A stretch of DNA of 34,389 nt from Gammaproteobacteria bacterium. Its GTDB lineage: Bacteria > Pseudomonadota > Gammaproteobacteria > Legionellales > Legionellaceae. Below the pieces are notes generated by a model. The model ran no database searches, was not told the DNA's origin, and was given only the letters and a program-made list of their open reading frames with translations. The first letter of the stretch is position 1; each line of letters starts with the position of its first letter. Below, piece after piece: positions 7,892-16,049 of this stretch. Location: positions 1 through 34,389 of the forward strand of contig JAUICE010000019.1 in NCBI GenBank assembly GCA_030428185.1. Direction: 5' to 3'. Made by a program: the position numbers and the translations under genes.

Positions 7892-8245
7892 TTTTATCTC
7901 TCCATTGATATAGTTAGCATATGCTAAAGGATTTTTCTTCTTTTTCATAGAAGAATGATAGAGGTTAAAAATTCATCATTTTACTGTTGGTACTTTGTAG
8001 CCTATGCTTTTTACTTATGGCTTAGGTTTTGATGAGAATACTGATTTTGAAGTTTCATATACCCTAACGCTTTATTAAACAGGGTTTACTTAAAAAAGCG
8101 TGTATTTTTGCCGTGAGTGCTCAAGCGCCAGCGGTGCCTGATATCAGAGTTGAATCTTTCAATCGAGCACAGTGTGAGGTAACACGAAGCAATGGTCGAG
8201 GATGAAATTTTAGTGTGGGCTAATTTTTAATTATAGCTAAGATAA
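7892..8245. other. Gene-free gap of 354 bases with a GC-richer core
   Basis: No convincing gene is present. The outer parts are AT-rich. The core, about 8111-8205, is visibly GC-richer than its surroundings and dense in inverted repeats (see 8117-8185). A plus-strand frame is open from 8068 to a TGA at 8203-8205 but has no ATG, GTG or TTG start with a ribosome binding site near its beginning. Confidence 0.6.
8117..8185. other. Candidate structured RNA or palindromic repeat element
   Basis: An outer stem GTGCTC (8117-8122) / GAGCAC (8165-8170) encloses three smaller pairings. These are GCGCC/GGTGC (8125-8129 / 8133-8137, one G-U, loop AGC), the palindrome CTGATATCAG (8138-8147), and GTTGAA/TTCAAT (8149-8154 / 8158-8163, loop TCT). 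A further GTGT/ACAC hairpin follows (8172-8175 / 8182-8185). The element lies between queD and the next minus-strand gene. The strand is unknown; on the minus strand a TTTTTT run follows at 8097-8092. Confidence 0.3.
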
Positions 8246-8770
8246 TTAGAAATCATTAATAGTGTTATCTGCACGGTAAAACCAGTAGTCACCGGATGGC
8301 AAGTGTTTTTTATATGCATCAACGCCTTCTAGGACAACACTATTAGTTGGTGTCTCGATAATTTCTAAAGAAACACAATTAAGCTTTTCATTTTTTTTGA
8401 CTAATATTGCCTGTAATTTTGCCATTAAGCACGCACAGAGCATTTCTGTTGTGGGATCACCAGGGGTTATGACAATACGTTTTAACAGATGTGGCTCATT
8501 GGATGCAAAGTAGTCAATAAGTGGATCGTCACTTCTTAATTGCAGACAATGATCTAGATGATTATCAATAAATTGATGCCAAGCGCCCTTAGCACTTTGA
8601 AAAACAGTAACCATGTTAATGTTATGGGATAATGGAGCTTCATTTAAGGCTTGTAGTTTAACGCGTATAAATTCATTATGTCCGTGAGGGATTGAGCACT
8701 TATCAGATTGTCCACTCAAGAGCCTGTGTGCCATAGTAAATCGTCGTTCAAAGCATAAGGAGAAGGTCAT
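8246..8770 (-). CDS. queD: QueD / 6-pyruvoyl-tetrahydropterin synthase family protein
   Basis: This fold (T-fold) makes 6-carboxy-tetrahydropterin from dihydroneopterin triphosphate for queuosine, or pyruvoyl-tetrahydropterin in the PTPS branch. Visible residues are zinc ligands His15 (MAHRL), His29 and His31 (PHGHN), catalytic Cys25, the Asp73-His74 pair in NHLDHCL, and Glu109 in PTTEML. The spacing Cys-x3-His-Gly-His fits QueD rather than PTPS-II, which has a longer spacing. At 174 residues it is longer than E. coli QueD (about 120), with an extended middle and tail. It lies 17 bases after the gene at 8788-9975 and is probably co-transcribed with it. No queC, queE or queF is in the window, so pathway membership is inferred from motif alone. 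Confidence 0.8.
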   Translation of the reverse strand: MTFSLCFERRFTMAHRLLSGQSDKCSIPHGHNEFIRVKLQALNEAPLSHNINMVTVFQSAKGAWHQFIDNHLDHCLQLRSDDPLIDYFASNEPHLLKRIVITPGDPTTEMLCACLMAKLQAILVKKNEKLNCVSLEIIETPTNSVVLEGVDAYKKHLPSGDYWFYRADNTINDF

Positions 8771-8787
8771 TTTTTAAGTAATAATTT

Positions 8788-9975
8788 TTATAGAGAGTGA
8801 GACAATTGTACCGTATTAGTACTAAAATCCAAGCTAGGGTCAGTTCTCTCAACAGTGTCCAGACTCGACGATGATTGTTTTTTGCTAAAGGTGGGCGCTG
8901 ACTGCTTTAGCTCATCCTTTTTTGTAGGCATTGTGCTAATCATTTTTTCATAACTAGAGGAAAGTTTATTTTCAGAGCTAATTTCAGAAACAGCTTTATC
9001 AATATAATTATCGGCAGAGTGATTCGTGGCTATTTCTTCCTTATGCCTTGCTTTGTTAAAGTTTCGTTTGGTCTGAATGTTTTTACATAATTCGATAGTA
9101 TCAACAATAAAAACCGCTAATAGTAAAGCAGAAAAGCCCCAGGGTACCATACCAAATACAACCAAACATGAAATGGCAAGTGATATGCTGACTACATTGA
9201 TCGATAAGGATACGGCTGAAATTGTTAAAGATTTAGACTCTGCATGGATTTTATCAGACAATGCTTTAGGCTCTGTAGTGATGTCTTGAATGTTTCTGTC
9301 GCACTCTATGAGTGAGTTTAAAGTTATTCTACTTTGACGTGTGGCGCATTTAATTGCATCTGTATTATTTTCAACTGACGCCTTAAGAAGCATTGTAAGT
9401 TGCTGTTTTAATAGCTGATATAATTGTTTTTGTTGGGTTTGAAGTGCTAGTAGCTTTTGTGCTTTCTCTTTTTCATAGACATCTTTTGCAATTTGCTCTT
9501 TTCTCTTTTTAAATAAAGCGAGGCGATTAAATCCTAACTTAAAGTGATATAAATCTGATAAAAACGTAACAAAAGAAATAGCTACACCTAGAGCTCCTGC
9601 AAGAATGGGTGCGCTGACCGCGAGAGCACATGCAGCGCCAGCAAGGCCACAAAGGCCCAAAAAGATAATACCGGCAGTTATTTTTGTTGCTTTTGAATGC
9701 TGTTTATCGAATAAAATAATTAGTAATTGTAATGAAAGGGCTATTAGCCCAATGATCAGACCCAGTGCTGGAAAATATTTATCGAGCTTTTGTATTAAAT
9801 GTATCTGTGATCGTATACTATCCTTACTCAAGTCTACTATCTTTTTGAAAATATCGAATTTAATATATGTGTCTTTAGATAGCTGGTAGAGACGCAACTC
9901 GTCTAACTGTTGAATGAGTAGATAGTTGGGTTTAATTTTTTTTAATGCTTGCCTAAAGATGCTTGGCTCAGACAC
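8788..9975 (-). CDS. Unknown membrane protein with coiled coil
   Basis: A 395-residue protein not recognised. Layout: a soluble helical N-terminus (1-66), hydrophobic segments at about 69-89, 99-121 and 123-140, a Lys/Gln-rich probable coiled coil (155-200), a second hydrophobic pair at about 250-274 and 276-296, then a polar Ser/Thr/Lys-rich tail of about 95 residues that is probably disordered. There is no signal peptide. Hydrophobic hairpins separated by coiled coil with no known enzyme domain occur in many intracellular-pathogen effectors that act on host membranes, but no direct evidence is visible. Translation starts at GTG 9975 with a weak ribosome binding site. It has its own promoter with overlapping palindromes at 9991-10045 and leads into queD. 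Confidence 0.72.
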   Translation of the reverse strand: MSEPSIFRQALKKIKPNYLLIQQLDELRLYQLSKDTYIKFDIFKKIVDLSKDSIRSQIHLIQKLDKYFPALGLIIGLIALSLQLLIILFDKQHSKATKITAGIIFLGLCGLAGAACALAVSAPILAGALGVAISFVTFLSDLYHFKLGFNRLALFKKRKEQIAKDVYEKEKAQKLLALQTQQKQLYQLLKQQLTMLLKASVENNTDAIKCATRQSRITLNSLIECDRNIQDITTEPKALSDKIHAESKSLTISAVSLSINVVSISLAISCLVVFGMVPWGFSALLLAVFIVDTIELCKNIQTKRNFNKARHKEEIATNHSADNYIDKAVSEISSENKLSSSYEKMISTMPTKKDELKQSAPTFSKKQSSSSLDTVERTDPSLDFSTNTVQLSHSL

Positions 9976-9990
9976 TTAAACGTCACTTTG

Positions 9991-10023
9991 TTACAAATGG
10001 TAATAAACTGTTACAAATTGTAA
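9991..10023. promoter_or_regulatory. Pair of palindromes, likely operator
   Basis: TTACAAATGGTAA (9991-10003, one mismatch in the arms) and TTACAAATTGTAA (10011-10023, perfect six-base arms around one base) are spaced 20 bases centre to centre, two helical turns. The perfect copy covers the -10 of the promoter at 10017-10045; the other lies in the leader. This is the arrangement expected for a dimeric repressor bound at two sites. I do not recognise the motif as that of a known regulator. Confidence 0.5.
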
Positions 10024-10045
10024 TATATAAAAAAAACTGAAACAA
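10017..10045 (-). promoter_or_regulatory. Sigma-70-like promoter for the gene at 8788-9975
   Basis: On the minus strand, -35 TTGTTT (10045-10040, 3 of 6) and -10 TACAAT (10022-10017, 5 of 6) are 17 bases apart. Transcription would start near 10010, about 35 bases before the GTG at 9975. The -10 is inside a perfect palindrome. Confidence 0.45.
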
Positions 10046-10152
10046 GGATGAGAGAATTCGAGGATAATTTATTGTTAAGACACCTTGCCTTTAGTCTTTT
10101 TATTAATCTTGTTGGTTATAATTTCCCCTTTAACTCCATGTTGTCGCTAGCG

Positions 10153-13100
10153 CTAAGCAGAAAACTTTGAGGCTATTGTTGATTGGTGCTGATGACAAAA
10201 AGATTTTGCTTGGCGATTAAATATTGAGTAAGTGCCAGAGTGAGTACAGCTTGCTTTAAGTTCAGATAAAGGCTTAGATAATATCTGCCGTCCACACTCA
10301 AAATCAACATCAAGTTTTTCTGTTATTTTATAAGTCGAGGAGGATATGCAGTGCTGTGTGTCGGTTACACACCCCTCAACTCTAGCGGCAATTTCATTAC
10401 CAGCTATATCAAAAAAACCACGACAGATAACACGAATGAACAAGCTTGCACCGAAGAATGCGTTACTGAGTGTATTGGCCACCCTTGCTAAGTCTTTTCT
10501 TAATTTTGTTCGTAGCTCTTTAAAAGGGAGTAACGTCTTAGTCACAGGTGTAAGAAACGCTCTAGCAAGCAGGGGTATGTACCCTGTAACCGTTGTTAGT
10601 GTCACAACAAAAATTGATTGAGGAGGTGGAGGGTATAATAGCTCTTTTATAGTTTGGTAAATATCACTGTCATTTGGAAACCATACTTTCAATGTATTTA
10701 ATAATGATTGTTTAGTTGTGGTTAATAAATGTGGTAATAAATGATGGGATGATTCTAATTGTTGTAAAAGTAATAGTTTTTTTATGCCGCTTGTATATTT
10801 ATCTTGAGCTTGCTCTTCTATGCCTAGATTAGTAATACTTAATAGCTTATCAATAATTTCTTGTTTCTTTGTGTTTTTGCTTGTTTCAGATAATGTTTGA
10901 TTTTGAAGTAGTTCGTCAATCAGTGGCTCTAAAGCTTTCCTAATACTAGGAGGTTTGTTTTGAATAGGATCAGCTGATTTTTCCTTCAAAAAATCAGCAA
11001 GCAAAATACATATTTTAGCACCGGCAAAACCTAGTGATGGAATAGGAATGGTGCCTAAGTCTTCTCTTATTGCTTCACTTAAATATGGAATTTCGAATTC
11101 AAATGCAATTAAATACCCTAAGCCTACCGCTATCGTAATATAAGTAACTATGTCAGCGGGTGATTTCTCAAATAAGGCGCTGCCCTTAGCAATCCAGCTT
11201 GAATTACCATTAATGAAGCCTTCATGAGCGGCTGAAAAAATTTGTGCTTGAGTCATTCCTGAGCTTATGGCTTTAGTCATTGTGCCTTTTGACATTGATT
11301 TACCTAAGGACTCTGAAAATGCGATATATCCTTTTGGGAGAAAGGAAAATAGTTTAGGGAATAATATGGCACCGATACCGGTTGTATAAAAAAGAGTAAA
11401 AATCATGCCAGAAGTTGGATGTTTAGCATGAATATTATCGGTAAAAACTTCAAAGACATATCGAATCCCAGTGACAAGTGAATTTGATATATCCATCCAT
11501 TCGCCTGGAGAGAGGTGATATGGAGGCTCTGTACTTAAGGCAGTTATATTGGACTCATACGCCAAGTCTAGCTCTGCAGTATTTTGTTTGATTTCCTGTA
11601 GGGTGTTACGCTGTGCGGTCGCTAGTTGCTCAATTTCTTTAAGGACGATATTAATCACTTGATCAGGTGATTGCTTTTTGGAGTGGCCTAGTTGGTAATC
11701 TGCCTTTAAGGTATCAATAAACTGTATGGTCATTTGGTTAAAAGTAACTTTAGCACCATGTGTCATGTCCCAAAAAACATTAATTAAAAAATTACGTATT
11801 TTGATGCCAACTAATGTTCCCAAAGAGTAGGTGTTCGCATTGATTTTATTTTTAAGCTCTTCATATTTTGTTTTGTCTGTTGTTCGACAGGGCAACGTTA
11901 TATGTAGCTTTTGAGCACCAGACTTTAATTTCTGACCTGATATAAAAGCGATGAGACCGGCAAATAAATCGTAGGTAAAGCCAACAGCAAGTCCTGTGAA
12001 TATATTCACAGACCAAACAAACATGCGTAATATTCTAAACGAGGTGGATTCATTAATTCGCCACTTTGTGAATCTTGTTGTTAACAGTGGGACTTGCTCA
12101 CCACTTAGGTTGTTTAATGTATAGCCATTAGATTGTTGACAAATAGAATCATAATCTTCAATTTGAGCAATTTCCATAAGTGTTTTTTCTATGAGCTCGT
12201 GGTCGTTATCTAGAAAAGAAAAATCTAAGGCATACGTACCTTGATCAAATATTCCCTGATGACAGGGTAGTGTTGGGTTATGTAAATCGGGCTTATACTT
12301 ATTGATAACATGTAGAGCATCCTCACATACACTATTCAAATCGCCGCGATTAATTGACTTCGCATGCCTAGAATAGGTGATATTTTGATTCAACCATTGT
12401 GCTTGCCTAATAGATCTAACCATATGTTCGTTGAGTAGTGCTCCAAAACTACTTTTTCCTCTCACCTTGGTTAACATTGTAAGTTTTGAATGTAGTTTTT
12501 CTGGGCACTCTTGCTCCAACCTAGCAATCAATGCTAAGACTTCACCTTGATTTACCTGAATTGCATTTATTAGAGAGCTCCTGGCAACTTTATCATATTC
12601 GTTGATATCTACATTGGACGTTTTAATATCATCAATGATGTCATCTAGGGCTTTAATATATTCATTTAATGCACAAATAATATCTGATTTATTTTCGATA
12701 TCTGATTTTGCTAGACTTAAGCTGTTGATAAGACGCTCAATAATTTGTAGTGCCAAAATACGTTTTTGCGTGACATCAAGTAAAAAAAGTTTTTCATGAT
12801 GTTTATTGGATACAATGCCGTAATAGTAGGCGCGATGTGTCGTGATATTTTTATAAGTGCCAAGTTTACAGAGTACTTGACTGGTAAGAGAGTCAAAGCT
12901 TATCAACCCCCCTAACATAGCTTTATGAGCATTTTCAGAACTGGTCCGCCAGATAAAATGCGAGAACTCATGATCTTTACGAATAAAGTCAATACAATGA
13001 GATTGTGTGGATAGCTCGACTCTTTCTCTTAAATACTCTTCAGGTTTTGACTTTGGTGAGTAAATTACCCAGGGAAGCCTTGAAGGGGCTAAATATCTAA

Positions 13101-13179
13101 ATGTCTTGTTATCTGATAAGGAAAATTCTTCTATACATTGAGTTAACCAACGTGAATAAACCTCTTTCTTATTAAACAT
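10153..13179 (-). CDS. Very large unknown membrane-associated protein
   Basis: A 1008-residue protein that I cannot assign. The first 380 residues are soluble and helical. Hydrophobic segments occur at about 382-414, 588-616, 675-695 and near 845-870. Residues 505-545 (Leu/Glu/Lys/Gln) could form a coiled coil, and 740-840 is a charged helical stretch followed by PPPP. The last 100 residues are Cys- and Ser-containing and soluble. No signal peptide, catalytic motif or repeat was found. It starts 27 bases after hmgL and reads the same way, so it may be the last gene of the leucine operon transcript, although nothing in it suggests metabolism. Base composition is not visibly different from the neighbours. 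A secreted effector or structural membrane protein are both open. Confidence 0.72.
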   Translation of the reverse strand: MFNKKEVYSRWLTQCIEEFSLSDNKTFRYLAPSRLPWVIYSPKSKPEEYLRERVELSTQSHCIDFIRKDHEFSHFIWRTSSENAHKAMLGGLISFDSLTSQVLCKLGTYKNITTHRAYYYGIVSNKHHEKLFLLDVTQKRILALQIIERLINSLSLAKSDIENKSDIICALNEYIKALDDIIDDIKTSNVDINEYDKVARSSLINAIQVNQGEVLALIARLEQECPEKLHSKLTMLTKVRGKSSFGALLNEHMVRSIRQAQWLNQNITYSRHAKSINRGDLNSVCEDALHVINKYKPDLHNPTLPCHQGIFDQGTYALDFSFLDNDHELIEKTLMEIAQIEDYDSICQQSNGYTLNNLSGEQVPLLTTRFTKWRINESTSFRILRMFVWSVNIFTGLAVGFTYDLFAGLIAFISGQKLKSGAQKLHITLPCRTTDKTKYEELKNKINANTYSLGTLVGIKIRNFLINVFWDMTHGAKVTFNQMTIQFIDTLKADYQLGHSKKQSPDQVINIVLKEIEQLATAQRNTLQEIKQNTAELDLAYESNITALSTEPPYHLSPGEWMDISNSLVTGIRYVFEVFTDNIHAKHPTSGMIFTLFYTTGIGAILFPKLFSFLPKGYIAFSESLGKSMSKGTMTKAISSGMTQAQIFSAAHEGFINGNSSWIAKGSALFEKSPADIVTYITIAVGLGYLIAFEFEIPYLSEAIREDLGTIPIPSLGFAGAKICILLADFLKEKSADPIQNKPPSIRKALEPLIDELLQNQTLSETSKNTKKQEIIDKLLSITNLGIEEQAQDKYTSGIKKLLLLQQLESSHHLLPHLLTTTKQSLLNTLKVWFPNDSDIYQTIKELLYPPPPQSIFVVTLTTVTGYIPLLARAFLTPVTKTLLPFKELRTKLRKDLARVANTLSNAFFGASLFIRVICRGFFDIAGNEIAARVEGCVTDTQHCISSSTYKITEKLDVDFECGRQILSKPLSELKASCTHSGTYSIFNRQAKSFCHQHQSTIASKFSA

Positions 13180-13206
13180 AAAAATCTACACCAAATACAA
13201 CCCAGG

Positions 13207-14103
13207 TTAACTCAGTAAAGCTTTTGCAACTTTTGATTGGTTACGTTGATTAATTGCCTTGCAAATAAAATCACCTGCATAAACACATTTGATTAAATCA
13301 ACGTTTGTTTTAATGTTTAGTCCTTTCAACAAATACAATACATCCTCTGTAGCAACATTACCAGTAGCACCATTTGCATAGGGGCAACCTCCAAGACCGG
13401 CAATTGAAGTATCAAAAATGTGAATGCCTTGCTGTAAGCTTGCGTAAATATTTGCAATCGCTTGTCCGTAAGTGTCATGAAAATGCATAGCGATAGTATC
13501 TACAGGGATTTTTGATTTAGCTTTTTCTAGCAGTTCATCTACTTGGTAGGGAGTACCAACGCCAATGGTATCACCAAAAGAAATTTCAGTTGCTCCTAAC
13601 TCTTTAAGTTTTGATGCAATTGAGACAACTGAGTCGCTATTTATTTTCCCTTCATAAGGGCAGCCAAGCGCGCAAGATATATAGGCGCGTATAGACTTAA
13701 TATGCGGCCTCGCTTTTTTAATAACTTTTTCAAAACGTTTAAAGCTTTCATCAATACTACAGTTAATATTTTTTTCAGAGAATGACTCGCTAGATGATGT
13801 AAATAGTGCAATATGCTCAACGTTCGACTTTAGAGCGCGTTCAAGCCCTTGTTCATTTGGAACTAATGCTGAGTAGTTCACATCTGGATATTGATGAATA
13901 TTATTGAAGACTTCCTCGCTATCAGCTAGTTGAGCAATGCGTTTTGGTGATACAAAACTAGTTACCTCAATGTGTTTTAGGCCTGTTTGACTCAACAAGT
14001 CTATCAACTCAATTTTTGTTTGAGTTGGTACAAAAGTCAGTTCGTTTTGCAGTCCATCCCTTGGTCCAACTTCAACAATGGTGACCTCTTTTGGAAGACT
14101 CAT
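13207..14103 (-). CDS. hmgL: Hydroxymethylglutaryl-CoA lyase
   Basis: Cleaves HMG-CoA to acetyl-CoA and acetoacetate, the last step of leucine breakdown, in the cytosol. The 298-residue TIM-barrel protein shows the N-terminal VGPRDGLQNE (Arg15, Asp16), SFVSPK, FGDTIGVGTP, the metal-binding AMHFHDTYG (His207, His209) and the signature loop GLGGCPYA with catalytic Cys240, followed by Asn249. These match HMG-CoA lyase (MvaB/LiuE) rather than the related isopropylmalate or homocitrate synthases, which are longer. Its ATG overlaps the mccA stop by four bases (ATGA), indicating translational coupling. It is co-directional with mccA and mccB. Confidence 0.95.
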   Translation of the reverse strand: MSLPKEVTIVEVGPRDGLQNELTFVPTQTKIELIDLLSQTGLKHIEVTSFVSPKRIAQLADSEEVFNNIHQYPDVNYSALVPNEQGLERALKSNVEHIALFTSSSESFSEKNINCSIDESFKRFEKVIKKARPHIKSIRAYISCALGCPYEGKINSDSVVSIASKLKELGATEISFGDTIGVGTPYQVDELLEKAKSKIPVDTIAMHFHDTYGQAIANIYASLQQGIHIFDTSIAGLGGCPYANGATGNVATEDVLYLLKGLNIKTNVDLIKCVYAGDFICKAINQRNQSKVAKALLS

Positions 14104-16037
14104 AAGGCACTTGATAAGGATATAAGTTGACTACCTTGAGCTACCTTTGCACCAAGATGATAAAATATTTTTTTAATGGTCCCTGAGATGGGTGATGTGA
14201 TGGTATGCTCCATTTTCATTGCCTCAATGATCATCAGTGATTGTCCTTTGGACACATTATCAGATTCTTTGCATAAAATAGCAATAACATTTCCAGGCAT
14301 AGGGGCAGTCAAATTACCATCATTTTGCTCTGATAGTTCAAAGGATTCTTGAGTCATCTCAAATGAGCAGTCTTGTTTATTATCAATAATGGTTATATGT
14401 TCTTGTGACACAATACTGATGCAATCATACTTATTACCATCTATAAAAAGAGAAAGCTTATTATTTTCAAGCTCGCCTTCGACTTGATAAGTCTTATCGT
14501 CAATGGAGATATGATATTGTTTTGCATCTTCATAAACATGCGCTAATGTTTTGTCTTTCCTATCAATACAAAATGTTTGTTTGGCAGGTAAGTTTAATCT
14601 AAATGCAGTGGTATCAAACCACAACGTATCTTTTTTTTGACCTAAAACCTGGCTCATGATAAATGCAATTATATGCTTTTTAGTCGATGGTGAGGTTAAC
14701 ACTGGATTTTTTTCAATGTAATGAATATCAATATGGCCGGTTTGAAAGGCTTCTTGCTCTAAGAGTGCCATGATAAATGAGCGATTATGAATAATCCCTG
14801 CAAGTTCAACTTGACTAAGAGCGGCAAGTAATTGGTATATGCAATTTCGACGAGACTTATCATAAGCAATGATTTTTGCCATCATCGGATCGTAGTAAAT
14901 GCTGACGTCATCATCTTTTTTCACACCTGTATCTACACGAACCTGATTAGAGGCTGTAGGCCAAATGCAGTGTGAGAGTGTACCTGTTTGTGGCAAGAAG
15001 TTATTGTATGGATCTTCAGCATAAATGCGTGCTTCAATCGCATGTCCTGTACAGGTAATTTGTTTTTGGTCTAAGGGTAGGGGCGCATTGTTTGCGACTA
15101 AAATTTGCCATGCCACTAAATCAATTCCTGTTATCATCTCTGTAACAGGATGCTCTACTTGCAAGCGTGTATTCATTTCCATGAAATAGACTTCATTATT
15201 GGCAACCAAAAATTCAACTGTGCCGGCACCCTCGTACTCACATGCTTTGGCAACATCAATCGCTGCCTGATAGAGACGCTTTTTAATTGTGCTAGAAAGA
15301 TTACTTGCAGGTGCTTCTTCGATGATTTTTTGATGACGTCTTTGAATAGAGCACTCTCGTTCAAATAAATGTACGATGTTTCCGAGTTTGTCTGCAAATA
15401 TTTGCACCTCGATATGGCGTGGATTTTCTAAATATTTTTCAAGAAGTACGGTGTCATCACCAAAACTTTTTAATGCTTCACGTTGGCATGCTTTAAGAGA
15501 TGCTTCAAAGTCTTTTTCATCGATGACTTTTCGCATCCCTTTTCCACCACCGCCACTGGCTGCTTTAATTAGGATGGGGAAGCCAATTGTTTTAGCTTTT
15601 TTTAGTAGAAAGCGCTCTGACTGTTCATGACCATGATAACCGGGTATTACGGGCACACCAGCTTTATCCATGCACTGCTTGGCTTTTGATTTAGAGCCCA
15701 TGATTTCTAAGGCTGTGATATTAGCGCCAATAAAGTGTATGCCTTGCGCTTGTAGTTTTTGTGCAAACAAAGCATTTTCAGATAGAAATCCATAACCAGG
15801 ATGAACCGCATCAACTTTTGCTTTTATACAAATTTGAATCACTTTATCAATATCTAAGTAACTACTTTGTGCATCTGTGCCGTTTAAGGCAAAAGCCTCA
15901 TCAGCTTGTGATACAAACAGCGCATCCTTATCAATATCTGAATAAATTGCAACCGATTGAATCCCCATTTTACGGCAGGTTTTTATTATTCTACATGCAA
16001 TTTCACCACGATTGGCGATAAGTATTTTATTTATCAT
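14100..16037 (-). CDS. mccA: Methylcrotonyl-CoA carboxylase, biotin-carrying alpha subunit
   Basis: A 645-residue subunit that carboxylates its own biotin with ATP and bicarbonate. The biotin carboxylase part (about 1-445) begins INKILIANRGEIACRI and has the ATP-grasp glycine loop SGGGGKGM at 161-168 and the MNTRLQVEHPVTE motif. A linker domain follows, then a biotinyl domain (about 575-645) with the EAMKM motif, biotinylated on Lys608. Related alpha subunits act on propionyl-, acetyl- or geranyl-CoA. The neighbouring mccB and hmgL make 3-methylcrotonyl-CoA, the leucine intermediate, the best substrate call. It is 12 bases after mccB and overlaps hmgL by four. Biotin ligase is not in the window. 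Confidence 0.93.
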   Translation of the reverse strand: MINKILIANRGEIACRIIKTCRKMGIQSVAIYSDIDKDALFVSQADEAFALNGTDAQSSYLDIDKVIQICIKAKVDAVHPGYGFLSENALFAQKLQAQGIHFIGANITALEIMGSKSKAKQCMDKAGVPVIPGYHGHEQSERFLLKKAKTIGFPILIKAASGGGGKGMRKVIDEKDFEASLKACQREALKSFGDDTVLLEKYLENPRHIEVQIFADKLGNIVHLFERECSIQRRHQKIIEEAPASNLSSTIKKRLYQAAIDVAKACEYEGAGTVEFLVANNEVYFMEMNTRLQVEHPVTEMITGIDLVAWQILVANNAPLPLDQKQITCTGHAIEARIYAEDPYNNFLPQTGTLSHCIWPTASNQVRVDTGVKKDDDVSIYYDPMMAKIIAYDKSRRNCIYQLLAALSQVELAGIIHNRSFIMALLEQEAFQTGHIDIHYIEKNPVLTSPSTKKHIIAFIMSQVLGQKKDTLWFDTTAFRLNLPAKQTFCIDRKDKTLAHVYEDAKQYHISIDDKTYQVEGELENNKLSLFIDGNKYDCISIVSQEHITIIDNKQDCSFEMTQESFELSEQNDGNLTAPMPGNVIAILCKESDNVSKGQSLMIIEAMKMEHTITSPISGTIKKIFYHLGAKVAQGSQLISLSSAL

Positions 16038-16049
16038 AAGGCTTGCCTC

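Noticed and set aside
8068-8205. A 45-codon plus-strand open frame in the gap before queD, with a vaguely signal-like LLKKACIFAV
   Set aside because: No ATG, GTG or TTG start with a ribosome binding site near its beginning, and the same bases are explained as well by paired stems. A remnant cannot be excluded.
15150-16021. Plus-strand open frames opposite mccA
   Set aside because: They lie opposite a gene with intact carboxylase motifs throughout and encode nothing recognisable.
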